This document shows positions 30,763 to 40,529 of a DNA stretch of 64,000 nucleotides, piece by piece. The notes beneath the pieces are model-generated. The model saw only the letters and a program-made list of their open reading frames with translations, made no database searches and was not told where the DNA came from. Position 1 is the first letter of the stretch. Every line of letters begins with the position of its first letter. Origin of the DNA: Helicoverpa zea (Eukaryota; Arthropoda; Insecta; Lepidoptera; Noctuidae); contig NC_061462.1 of the NCBI RefSeq assembly GCF_022581195.2, forward strand, positions 3,348,001 to 3,412,000. Direction: 5' to 3'. The position numbers and the translations under genes were made by a program.

Positions 30763-30774
30763 TATTATTAAAGC
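27796..30774 (-). CDS. Copy B polyprotein: reverse transcriptase, zinc finger, restriction-like endonuclease
   Basis: The frame is open from just after a TAA stop (30775-30777) to 27796. About 988 residues follow the ATA codons of the target repeat. A GTG lies at 30165, but upstream sequence in the same frame (IYCAAYTVAICNGAKIRDL, TPPWQKRL, FYRHLSTETL, HRFWSGIWSVP) aligns with copy A, so the real protein is longer. Later motifs: WKAPGSD, KYRPITCLQTFYK, MYIDYRKAFDSVP, GIFQGDALSPLWF, YMDDIKLF (~483), a CX2CX8HX4C finger (CRHC...H...C, ~790) and RPDITLFDK with LIDVAIP (~875). The first in-frame ATG is near residue 224, inside conserved sequence, so initiation must be non-AUG or from outside. No inactivating mutation was seen. 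Confidence 0.88.
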   Translation of the reverse strand, partial: ALIIQKTSRKLAQLVDYINTKVLPEYISKEQEFDKTHTLIYCAAYTVAICNGAKIRDLTTTSTPYQQKTPPWQKRLQKKIHDLRRDIARLIEYTRGARSSRLIVLVEIIKHKYRIHSQYEEPNLTNEEFIDTLKQKLNAASSRLKRYTNCTLRKKQNARFKNNEKQFYRHLSTETLPNTRRGTQQIQTPPADELHRFWSGIWSVPVQHNTSADWLNSDSEIVDNITPMEFEHIPVDVFIRVLNKTHNWKAPGSDQIHNYWYKKLTRIHPLIHNHLNQFLHTPNLMPRFVTQGLTYMISKDSNDYENPTKYRPITCLQTFYKILTGCIAEHLHEHITKNNILAEEQKGCRKFSQGCKEQLIIDSVAMKAAIAKKKNINTMYIDYRKAFDSVPHTWLIDVLRRYKIHPQIIQFLHSSLQHWNTTLKTIGDSNAVTQEIPIRRGIFQGDALSPLWFCLALNPLSHMLNKSKFGYTINASDKHTILTHLMYMDDIKLFSDTTQSLHQLADITQSFSNDIHMEFGIDKCKTFSIQDGKITQCSYTLDTGDIIEPLEPHASYKYLGFQQSRQINQKETKDSLKKKFKHRLNILFRSQLNSRNTCKAINTYAIPVLTYSFGIISWSQGDLLSLQRMINTTLTAHRKHHPRTCVQRMTLKRSEGGRGIIDIVNLHNKQITNLRQYFYHHLDQSTLHEVIALTDNHLTPLNLANRSQQRNERVIDDKEKIDTWKQKSLHGRHYHDLQQPHVDKVASNAWLQRGELFPETEAFMMAIQDQVIDTRNYQKHIMRVPNLPTDTCRHCHSSSETIQHITSACRSLAQTDYKHRHDQVASIVHQHLAHKFNFINKKVAYYKYRPNNILENNSYRIYWDRTIITDKTIHFNRPDITLFDKNTKTAFLIDVAIPNSHNVQSTISEKLTKYQDLAIELKRQWQAQTIHIVPIVISSTGIIPKSLKRSLEILQIPQFISHILQKAVILNTCRITRKFLTTSSVSSTYSIS
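30763..30770 (+). repeat. TATTATTA at the 5' boundary of copy B
   Basis: A short remnant of the TTA target on the high-coordinate side. It is followed by unique sequence, so it marks the right edge of the two-element array. Confidence 0.6.
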
Positions 30775-32173
30775 TTATCTCTGCTATTACACTCATTTAC
30801 GCGAAATTTGAAATATCTTGAATATCTGTATCTGAATATGAATCTGTACTTACAGAATTGTTTGAAACCCGATTGTCTCTAAGATGACCATTATCTTAAT
30901 TACCTGTAACAACAAAATGATAAATTAATAAAAATATTAATTAAGCCAAACGATGGCGAACGAGATCGATAAATAACTGGCAAGTCTCGTTTAATGTCGG
31001 TAATATATCGCCTGGGTGGTTTACGAGCGCTTAAATAAGAATACTTTATTATTGAAAATAATAACAGAGGAACCGTGCTGGAGAAGATTAAGATTAAACG
31101 TATAGGATCAGTTAGAACGTGCAACGTACTCTCTAGTTTCTTAGAATGCTTTGTTTTAATGAAGACAACTCTTGCAATGAAAACGGTAAATAAAAGGTGT
31201 AATGCTAGTGAAGTAATACCGCTGTTATTTCTCTTTAATGCATTAACCATGTTGAGTTTAAATGAGAATAAATTGTATACAAACTCCGGCAAAGAACCTA
31301 CTTTCGTGAAAAATATTAAATTACCAAAGTCCAAACCGGTTTTATAGACTCTTGTCAAGTGTAGGTGTTCCGTTACTTAACGGTTATTAATTGAAGGAAT
31401 AAATTATAAGGAAAGTTTTAAGACTTGAAACGGGCTGAAGCGTATTTTGAATGATAAATTTGTTTTTCGGTAGTCATAACTCAATTTTATAATTTTGATA
31501 AAGTTATGCAGCGGACAAGGTTTATTCTGGAATCAACAACAATATTTTTATTTACCTTAAAATTTATGATGAAAATTAAAAACGACATTTTCAGGATTGT
31601 CTGTAAATGACAATTTATATGAAGGGTTTGGAATTCAGATTTTCCGGGTTTCACTTGAATTCTTGTCATCCTCATGTCCGTCCATTATCTACTGGTAAAT
31701 GAAGGGTTGAATATTTATGATTATCCAATTTCCGTGCGTGTCAAGCGCAGTGGCCTCCAATCCCATATCAACGACTGTCAAAAGTTACCGTCACCGGATT
31801 CGGCACGTTTCTTTTTCTTTATGAAAACCTTTATTCGCGTCATGAGGCTCTTCATTTTATGGATGTAACGTTTAGAGAGTGGGACTTATTTTTAAGACGA
31901 ATAAAGGACAATGTTATTGGGAGGGTTTTGAAATGGGAAGGTCTCCGAGGGTTTTTGTTCATTCATAGTAAGTTTTGACGTACTTGTGTGATTTAAAGCA
32001 GATTTCTTTTTTGTTACAAAGTCTTTTCAGCGACAGTAGAATTGCTTGAACAATTACTATCTATATCAAACCATATATGTATAACATCTCTCCATTTTTA
32101 GCTGTATAAGCAAAAATGTGTTAGTTATAATTCTCAGCAACCATAAAACCGAACCTGTCCCACCGCTTATGAG
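30775..32173. other. Non-coding stretch, no gene seen
   Basis: AT-rich DNA. Overlapping frames at 30900-31358 (minus, 152 codons) and 31075-31347 (plus, 90 codons) have no recognisable domain and overlap on opposite strands. Confidence 0.4.
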
Positions 32174-32406
32174 CTATAGTTCGGCCATTCAGAGAATGCG
32201 TTCCTGACACGTCGCGATTGAACTGACGACGTAACTACATTCATTGATTATTGATATAATAATGTTGTTTTAATGCTCCTCAATTGTTAAAACGGTAAAC
32301 AACCAGCAAAAATATTTTTATCGTAACTGCAACGCCATTGCAAAGTTACGTCGTCAGTTCAATCGCGACGTGTCAGGAACGCATTCTCTGAATGGCCGAA
32401 CTATAG
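32174..32406. mobile_element. MITE with perfect 63-bp terminal inverted repeats
   Basis: The arms at 32174-32236 and 32344-32406 are exact reverse complements, starting CTATAGTTCGGCCATTCAGA. The ~107-bp centre is AT-rich and non-coding. The flanks read CTA|TAGTTCGG and CCGAACTA|TAG, compatible with a TA target duplication as in Tc1/mariner elements, but the ends are self-palindromic so this is ambiguous. Identical arms suggest recent activity. I recall the same terminal sequence as frequent in moth genomes. Confidence 0.8.
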
Positions 32407-35400
32407 GTTAGCATTTAATTTTCGGAACTCTGCTCCTATCTTAAGACTAACCCGTATACGAAGAATACATTTCATACTACTACTAAAGAATCTTTAGACA
32501 GAAACTCCGTTCAGACGAAGATAAATGATAATTCATACAAAACACGAATCCGCCTAAACAAGGCAACATCGCCCTAAGACATTCGAGTAACTTGTTACAG
32601 TGGCATGTTTTCAAATATTACAACTTCTATATTCCGTACAGTAAGAAAGATTTTACATGTTTCATTCTCATAGAATATTCGAGGCGAGCGTGTAACTTGT
32701 GGCGTTGACGGCAACCGTTCGCGTTGTATCGCTCGCTGTTGGATGCACTGGTACACACGGCTTTTTGTATACGAACCGTGAAATTAAAATAAATCTATGC
32801 ACGTGCGATGCTAGACTGTAACTAAAAATTTTACTACTTTAAAAACTTAGGAATTAAGTTTAAAAACTAGCTTGAGTTTCTCCATGAACGGAATACGGCT
32901 CACTCTCTAAATGGCAATGCTAGAAATGAAATTGTTTGCATAAGATCTCAATGTTTAGCAAACAGTTATACCTATGCATGCTATTAAATTCTCCATCCAA
33001 CCACCTATTTATTTCTCTATACAAAGCTTGCAGACCAAACAATCGAGTCCTCGATATCAGAAACGCCATTAGCATAATCGATTAAATGCAAGGCTCTTTA
33101 GAGCAGCCACAAGGATCTTTGCTGTGGTTACTCCCTAATTTATTTAACAATACAATATAGAGGTACAGAATAGATATATCTAAGCAAAAGTTAATGTTTT
33201 AGAGAGTTCAAATAAATCCGTAGTAGAGGGTACAAAGTTAAAGCTACTGAGTTCCTGTGTTCTTTCAGTAACATATCCAATAGTAGAATGAAACCACAGC
33301 GGTCACTTGACATCGGAAGCAATAAAGAGTCTCAGAAAGAGACCAACGAACTGTTGGGTTCGATAACAAAATCTATTTGCGTTGCCACGTAAATAGAGCA
33401 AAATTTTGCTGCTTGCTGGCTGCTTTGTGGCCATCAATTTGTAGGAAGAAATGCCTTCATTTATTTTCATTAAAGCCCAACCTGAGACCCAGTCGGAAGC
33501 CTATTTTCGAACAAATTTCGATTTTGAAGCAGGGCTTGTGGAAAGATTTATATAAAATTGTAGCAGTCCATTTGGTTGTAGAAAACATTAGTCTCCTTCA
33601 GGAAAATACCTGAACATTGCGAATAGGACTCGTTTCAGAAATACTGAAAACATTTTTTCAAGTGTCAAGAGGAAAATACAGATGATCATTTTTATATTTT
33701 TGAAAATTTGGAAAACAACGTTTCCGTTCAACTATCGCAAGAGTTGCTTTTTGCACTCGACCACAAAGGGTGACATCCTTAAATTCGCGCTGAAGAAAAC
33801 GTAAACATAATAAGAAATATTTTATACTCAAAGCGACTTGGAGACGACATGTCAGGGCTGCGGATGAATGGAGTCTTCACATTTCTATTTGTCGCACGAA
33901 CACCCCGATAGAACTTAGAGCTGCCGCGAATATAATATGTCAAGTTTTTCGTATTCGAGAAGCGAGTAATCGAATCGACATCGACTTTCAACAATAAGCT
34001 TTGGCGTACCTCGTAAACGTGAACGGAATACAAAATAGATATTAGAAAATAGGAAGTGGAAAGTTATTTTATAAACTTGTTACTAGTTTGAAACTGAATA
34101 CAGTGTAGCCAGAGTAGTTAGCTCTGTTTTACATAGAAACTATCATATAATGTGAGGTCGAACAGGATTGTATTATTTATTGTAAGAGTACAATTTTCTG
34201 GAAACAATTTAGTAAATCAAGTGCTTCTGATACTGAAATATGTAGTTGTTGGCTTATTTAAAGTTGAACTTTGGAAATGCACATGAAGTACATAAATAAG
34301 TTTTATTACGCACATTTAATCGAGAATATTTAAAACCCTCATTGCAATTTTGAAATAAGTATACTTCTGAAAAAAAAATGTATTTTAATATTTTTATATA
34401 TAAAGTTTGAACAAGAATTGTTTTACACAAGGAGGATGCCAGCTCAACTGTGTCGCATAAAGATGAAATATTTCCTTGTCTAAAAAGTGATAAGTGTTTT
34501 AGGTTTTACGAATATTGCAACGCTTGTATGATGAATGGATCGTAGTGGCAGCCAAAACATGTTTCTATTTAGATAACATTGCGACATTTATGCGTATTTT
34601 ATGCATGGCAAGTTTGCCTTGCTTTCACAATATGTCATATTTTCCCATGTGCATAGTATCTCAATTTCGAGACTTTAGTTCGTAATCAAAGTACTTAACT
34701 TCTCATGAGAACAGATTTAGATCAACACTAAAAATTACCGAGATCAAAAAACTTAGTATTTAAAGGAACGATTCAATTCCGAAGACCATTTTAACTGTCG
34801 TTACCCAGACGTGAGACAAACGGGCTCTATTGAAAATTAATTCAAACTTCTGCACACAGATTTCACCATGCATTTTTGCTTAAAGAATGCATCGAATTGA
34901 AAAAAGAGAACACTCCCAATCTGGCAGCCGCATTGCACCCAAAACTATCGACTTTACCGCTTCGCGCCAAAATGTGAAGCGATGCGTATTTAACTTGGCC
35001 CACATCAGAAGCGACGATTTGAAATACGTCAGATATACGGCGGGCGAATGGGAAAATAACTGACAGCTGATTTGAGATTGCGTAATGATTTACGGCATCT
35101 GAATAGAATTGGAAAGAGTTTAGTATTTCGTTCACTAGTTAGATGTATTGCTATTGGATTCACGTCATTTACCATATAGGTAAAGAATGAACTGATGGTC
35201 GCTGAAAGTTTCCCATACAATTTACTGCTACTAGTTTTTTGTGCATTTATTTCGAACGAATACTAAAACAAAATGCTCGTACAAATTCTGGTTTACAAAC
35301 AGGAAGCTTTCTATAGAAGCATTGTTTTGATTTTTTTAGACTAGTGCAAGTTAATACATTTTTAGAAACTTCTTTACTTTCAATATTATTGAGTCTGATG

Positions 35401-35838
35401 GAAAAGGTTCTTATAAAAGGACGAACCATTAACTAAAGATTTTCTGTTGAAACTTTAAATATTATTTAAAGAGTGTGCATTTTTCATCAAAGTAAAAAAT
35501 CCAATGATGCTATAAAAATAAACTACTGTTAATATTTAATTAATGCTAGCTTACTATTTCAACCTACAGTAGGTACTTTATTAAAGCGATATGCTGATAT
35601 ATAAATTATGTAACATTAATTAGAACAAGATAAAAGATCTAATTACAGCGCCATAAGCTGGTAAAGTAGCGTGATTACATAGTACAACAAATTCGTTACA
35701 AAATAACAAGCGTTCAATACGTTGGCGTTAATTAAAGTACTAAACAGCCTTGAAATAAGACAAACGCGTTTTCTAGGAGACATTTTCCTAGACCTATTCC
35801 GAGACATCAGTCATTGTCTGTTTTATTACCAAGTCGCT
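32407..35838. other. Non-coding stretch, no gene seen
   Basis: AT-rich unique-looking DNA with chance frames up to 90 codons (34863-35135). No repeat or RNA gene recognised. Confidence 0.4.
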
Positions 35839-35852
35839 GTTGCTATGGCAAC
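35839..35852. promoter_or_regulatory. X-box-like RFX binding site
   Basis: GTTGCTATGGCAAC differs by one base from the palindromic X-box GTTGCCATGGCAAC bound by RFX factors, which control ciliary and neuronal genes in animals. No gene start is visible nearby, so a regulatory role is only a possibility. Confidence 0.35.
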
Positions 35853-36111
35853 CTATGTAATAAATAACAAAAGATTTTACTTTTAAGTTTGTTTTGGACA
35901 CTGTAGACTTTAGTTAAAAACCAGTAGTTCTGTAAAAATCAATGTCGTTTTAATTGATGAACATTCTGATCAAATATAAGTGTTATTGTATGAGTAGTTC
36001 ATAATAATGTTCATAGCAACGTAACATATTAATCATTTAACAATATTGTACAAAAAATAATATTGCGGTAATTATAATTATGTAAAATAAATGCCTCCTC
36101 GAAATAATTAC

Positions 36112-36158
36112 ATTGGAAGCCTATTGGATTGGGCAAGCCGCACCTGCGCTCTTATTGG
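36112..36158 (-). promoter_or_regulatory. Cluster of four inverted CCAAT boxes
   Basis: ATTGG occurs at 36112, 36123, 36128 and 36154 within 47 bp, about 260 bp beyond the X-box-like site. CCAAT clusters bind NF-Y, which often works together with RFX. In AT-rich DNA some ATTGG is expected by chance, but four in 47 bp is dense. No transcript start is visible. Confidence 0.3.
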
Positions 36159-39100
36159 CTCGATAAATAAAACAGGAATACTTTGTGTAGGACCAAAATG
36201 GAAATTACACGGAGGTGTCAACATTCATTTGTTTACTATGTAACTGTGGTTTATGGAAATAATTTCGCTAGCAAGATTTTCACGGTCGAACAAATTATTG
36301 GATACCCAGAACTGATTCGTTTGTTTTCTGTATTTTCAAAATGTAGATCTCTCTCAATTGTGATGAATGTTTACTTTGGAGGATTTTGGGATTTACGTGA
36401 TTTATAAAATTAAAATTGTTTAGTGCTCGCAGTTAACAATCCACTGTAATTACAGATAAACACATGTAAGTAACTACACATCTTTGTTCTTGGACGTCGT
36501 CCATCTATTATGTTCACAGAAACCTCTTGGCTATGCTGTCGACGCTTCAGGACTTGATACTATGTAGCAGACGCAATATATTCCTGACAAGTTAGTTTTT
36601 GCAGTTTAATTTCCTTGGGAACGGGAGACTGGGCCAAAACTGACGGAATGGCAACGAGCCAAGCTGCCTAACAAAATGGGGCGCCTAGAGGAATTTCATT
36701 ATCGAAAGTATTTCATTCTGGGAGCTCTATGATTTGCCTGCTCGTAAAATGTGCTGACATCGTCAAAGAGATCAATACCTGTAATATTTGATATTATAAA
36801 CAACTAAAACGAGGAACGAGGAAGTCGGTTGAAGCATTTTATGGTATGCGGAAGAATATGGATATTTATGGCGGTTATGTGAGTACTTTATCACGTTATT
36901 TATGTAGTCCAAAGTTATCCATAACGTCCTCTAGGGAAACGGACGCTAATGTAATGCTTCAGTTTATGTAAAAACTTTAATGTATTACAATAACATTAGA
37001 TCTCTTGCCTATCTTAACTAGCAGTTAATAAATTAAACGGCAACTAAAACTAATGAACTACCCTTACACCCAAATATTATCACTCAAAGGAACATAATTA
37101 TGCTTCTACCAAGGATAATCTACGCCAAAGATGATCGAGTTATGTAAAATATGCATACTTCGGATATCAAGCATTCACAGCGCTTCCACAACTCGACGAC
37201 AGACGATGACTTTGCAATTTTTACTAGCTGACATCGTTCCAACTACAGATATTTAAATTAGAATTTTAAACAATAATATTACTCGAAAATACACAAAAGC
37301 ACATAAATTACGTGAGATAGAACATAGCTCGTATGTGGTAAACGATATATCTAACGGTGATAACAAGCTTAATCAATGAAACATCAGAATTACGCAATAC
37401 TTCATTGAGTTCATTTTGGGCGCGTCTGGGTTTGCGAAATTACATTAACAAAGCCGTAAATGTGGCGAATGATAGTCGAATCATTCATCGCTTCACAATA
37501 CATTTTAGGCAATACGTGTGTAATGTTCAGAATTATCAAGCTGGTGTGGGCAGGGAATGCCTGATTCCCAATAACGGCCGACATTTACAATGGAATTTCA
37601 TAGATCGACATGAATATCTGCAAATGCGTTTAATTAATACAATTACAGATGTTACTATGAAGATCTATGTTTGAGGGAACAATACGTACTATTAAATCAA
37701 AACAAAGGAAACTACAAAGACGGAAAATAAGTTATCGCTGTTAAAGTTTAATCATAATAAAGATCGGCGAAGAAATAGGAACCACATAAGAGTACTTTAG
37801 AAATTAAGTTAAGAGAAATGTGCTATCGACCGACAAAGAACAAAAGATTTAACTCAATGAGCGAGGCGTGGTGAGCCGAAGTTTGTTCAAATTTTATTGT
37901 ATTGGAAAACGATAGTTCTCTATAAGAAGCGGTTGATTCGTTAAATTTTTCATTGAATATCTTCAAAGGCACAATAAACGATGAGCTTAAAGGTCTAAAT
38001 GGGATAAAATGAATCTTGATCCTTTGGACAATAGCTACGGTAGAATTGTGATAAAACGGTAACTAGATTTGAAATTATACTTTCATACTATTTAAATGTT
38101 ATTTTACTGAATCTTCAAGCAATAAATTAAAATGGAAAGGAAAAGAGAAAGCTCCATCGCAGAAGGAAACGTAACGCAAGCGAAGAATTAAATATTCGCT
38201 CTGATGGGCTCCTGATGGGCCAAGTCATCCGCATCAGTGATTTTTCGATCTGTGCTAGGTACTTTATGCAGCTTAGTGGAAGTAGAAACGGCGATAGACA
38301 CCGTTGATATATGTATGTAGCTAATTCTTTATTTTGACACGTGTGAACAAACCTTTTTTGAAAACTATCTGCTCCGACGGCAGTGAACACAAAAACAATA
38401 GAGTAACACTAAACCTGTCTTGTTAATTCACGAAACATAAACTTCATCTACAGTTACGATGCTACGAAGGTAGAACATTCAAGCTAAAATAAAACAAAAC
38501 AAGCTTACATTCCCCAAACAAAACAATGCAACATCTGCCTCATAAATTACCAGAATAAGTTCCTGGCAAATGAAATAATCATATCTCTTCTTTGTTAACA
38601 TTCCTTTGGATCCGCGAATTGTAATCAGCATGTGTTATGACAGAGCTGGGGGTAATTAAGCTAATTAGCTTCCCTTTTTATTTTCGTTGCTGCGACAAGA
38701 GATGGTTATTTTTTCAAATTAATACAACAATCCCTCTGTTTCTTTATCTTCTAACATGGAATGCTCTCTTCAGACTTAATCGCATTTGAATTCAAAATGG
38801 CGATGTTCTAAAAATAAATGCTGCCTTGCTGTCAACAGATCCAATCAAATAGGTACCTGTGTTCGATTGTTAAATCAATACGTTTCCCAAGCCATCGGCT
38901 TTGACATCGATTCCCATTAACCCTTAGTTAATGATAGACCCCTTCGATAGACGGCCTTTATTCTGGGATAGTTATTTAGGGATACGCAGTATTGGCTCAA
39001 CATACTCGTGACTTGATATTAACCGAGGGGGTCTGTATTTATTTTCCTATTTTTGGCGGAGCACTTAAGACCGTAAAGTAATCCAAGACAAAGACGACTT

Positions 39101-40460
39101 ACTTTTTTGTAAAAATAGGCGTTATTATGCAAAGGAAGAGTTACTATAATTCTACTGTTCAGAAAAATGGATTGTACCTACAATTGTATCATCATTATTA
39201 CAGCACCAACAATCACTAAAGCTTTATATCGAAATTACAATTCTCATGACTCTTCTCACTCTTTTTTTGGGAACAAAATAGTTCCAATTACCAAAAACGC
39301 TGTATCAAGTGGTTTGAAGCTGTTACGACTACTGCCTATAGAAAAAGAGTGCTCTTATGAATTATTCAAACATTAGTTCCGGCATCTAGGGTCCACCGTA
39401 AATGCAAATTGATATCCCTTGTCGAAACCCTCTTGTTTGGATAAAACGACTTCGTACAAGGTACAAGTTTTTTTAGAATCGAAATATACGATGAAAGTTC
39501 CAAATTCTGTTTTAGATATGAATATGTGTAATGTTAGAGATGGTAACTGAATTTCATAATATAGAGGTATAATACACTATCTTGGTGAAGTGTTATACAA
39601 TTGTAATTTTATTTTGTAACACATACCAATTAAAAAAAAAGCTCAAATATTTACAACAATCATACGAAAACAAAACGTGGCAAAATTGAAATAATATTTT
39701 AAAATCACAAAGCAGTGATTTACAGCACGTTTGTTTTATGAAAAAAATAAAATAGGTAAGCTGATATAAACTCGGCGGAATTTTGTCACGGGAGAATACA
39801 AAAACAAACATGTTTGCTTATTTCAATTCGGCCGTTTATTACACGGAATCCTAAACAAAGACACGTATGACCGTGTTTTAAATTAGTTGAGAGGTGGAAA
39901 ATGTTTTTTGGTATAATTGAAAATATTTAGGTACAACTTAAAATTCTAGTGATGAATTTAAAAGTTATAAGAGTACTGGCTAGTAAAGTGAATGACGAGG
40001 TTTGAAAGGAACAAAATTGTCCTAAACCAAACATCGAATACAAAAACAAAAGACATCAAGGCTGAGCAATCGAAAAAGTGCCACAAACGTATGAAAGAAA
40101 CGCCAGACAAGCTGAAATAGACGTCGGATTTACTCGCAATTAGGGAACGAAAGATAAAATCGCACCACACGAGTTGGTAATCCATGTAGGCACACCAAGA
40201 AATCCGTATAGGTACGCACGTAAATAGCAAACCATTAACATTCTTGGAGCGGGTGGAGTACAGGCTAATCCACACGATTGTTCCTTAAAAGCCTCACCGA
40301 CGGAAAGTCAATTGTTGGCGCTAGTCCCAACCTTCGAATGCGAAATAATTTATGTACGTGTGTGCGCGTTCGAGTCAAGGAACTGGTGAGTGTTGAGATA
40401 ATTTAATCGATCATGTTAGTTATGCATACTTTTCACGACCATTGATTTTAATTAAGGATT
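36159..40460. other. Non-coding stretch, no gene seen
   Basis: AT-rich DNA. The longest frames (37357-37674 plus, 39958-40275 minus, both 105 codons) show no domain or composition bias suggesting coding. Possible intron or intergenic sequence. Confidence 0.4.
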
Positions 40461-40466
40461 GTATAA

Positions 40467-40523
40467 CACTCATCATCATCTTCCGAGCCTTTTCCCAATT
40501 ATTGGTTGGGGTCGGCGAGAGTC
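40467..40523 (-). mobile_element. 57-bp RTE-type 3'-end insertion
   Basis: Sequence CACTCATCATCATCTTCCGA, then CCTTTTCCCAATTATTGG and TTGGGGTCGGCGAG, between direct repeats GTATAA (40461-40466 and 40524-40529). The TCATCATCAT end corresponds to a (TGA)n 3' tail on the minus strand. I recall this TTGGGGTCGG motif from very common lepidopteran RTE-like 3' ends. It is an extremely 5'-truncated copy. Confidence 0.55.
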
Positions 40524-40529
40524 GTATAA

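Noticed and set aside
30900..31358. 152-codon minus frame overlapped by a plus-strand frame
   Set aside because: No domain; overlapping open frames on both strands are common by chance here.
37357..37674. 105-codon frame with a GTG start
   Set aside because: No ATG start and no motif; no splice context or neighbouring exon seen.
39958..40275. 105-codon hydrophobic minus frame
   Set aside because: The Phe/Leu/Ser-rich composition is typical of reading purine-rich AT DNA in the opposite strand; no signal or domain.
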